Made by a program: the position numbers and the translations under genes | Shown here: in pieces, positions 6,555 to 6,618 of the stretch | Layout of the letters: every line of letters starts with the position of its first letter | Position numbering within the stretch: position 1 is the stretch's first letter | The notes under the pieces: model-generated | What the model was told of the DNA's origin: nothing | The model's input: the letters and a program-made list of their open reading frames with translations, nothing else | The model's database searches: none | Assembly: GCA_029263275.1 (NCBI GenBank) | Contig: JAJCXU010000455.1 | Location: 1 to 6,618, forward strand | DNA length: 6,618 nucleotides | Origin: Ilumatobacter sp. | Lineage (GTDB): Bacteria > Actinomycetota > Acidimicrobiia > Acidimicrobiales > Ilumatobacteraceae | Reading direction: 5' to 3'

Positions 6555-6618
6555 CCCCCGCTGTCATCTGTGCCTGAGAGTTTTGATCCCCGTGGGCGGG
6601 CTCGTCGGACGAGCCGCT
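6555..6618 (-). ncRNA. Glycine riboswitch, 3' part (cut by the window edge)
   Basis: The minus strand leading into gcvP contains AACTCTCAGGCACAGATGAC (6583-6564). CUCUCAGGCA is the conserved 3' core strand of the glycine aptamer, which pairs with a GGAGAG strand that must lie past 6618. Before it are a GC-rich stretch and a perfect 8-bp inverted repeat (6599-6606 with 6608-6615) in the region expected to hold the second aptamer helix. About 55 nt separate the core from the gcvP ATG, with the AGGAG at the end and no T-rich terminator, which favours control of translation over transcription. Such riboswitches normally switch glycine-cleavage genes on when glycine is plentiful. Whether it is a single or tandem aptamer cannot be seen. 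Confidence 0.82.

Overview
This is a high-GC bacterial window whose gene content fits an actinobacterium. The strongest clue is a MerR-type regulator that closely resembles mycobacterial Rv1830 (McdR) and sits directly upstream of a glycine-cleavage gene. A lineage such as Acidimicrobiia is plausible, but that is inference; the sequence alone does not fix the taxon.

Layout, left to right. Positions 1-140 are comparatively AT-rich and hold no convincing gene, only a 7-bp inverted repeat around a TATACT-like sequence. A short acidic ORF (about 156-296, +) with strongly coding-like codon use ends 3 bp from the 3' end of a minus-strand phytanoyl-CoA dioxygenase family (PhyH) gene (300-1238, possibly starting further out at 1346). 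The PhyH gene is divergent from a two-gene plus-strand unit: the McdR-like MerR regulator (1430-1933) and, 8 bp later, gcvT (1942-3000). gcvT converges with a minus-strand gene (3017-3616) for a helical protein with a lysine/alanine-rich, histone H1-like tail. That gene lies 44 bp downstream of minus-strand gcvP (3661-6516), a full-length single-chain glycine decarboxylase. Upstream of gcvP, running off the right edge, is the 3' part of a glycine riboswitch.

Together, gcvP and gcvT supply two of the four parts of the glycine cleavage system. P decarboxylates glycine and loads the aminomethyl group on the H-protein lipoyl arm; T releases ammonia and forms 5,10-methylene-THF. gcvH and lpd are not in this window. 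The two enzymes appear to be controlled separately: gcvP by the glycine riboswitch, gcvT with the MerR gene. The least explained elements are the H1-tailed protein, the small acidic ORF, and the nested dyads in front of the MerR gene. I see no mobile element, CRISPR array, tRNA or rRNA, and no clearly new multi-gene system.
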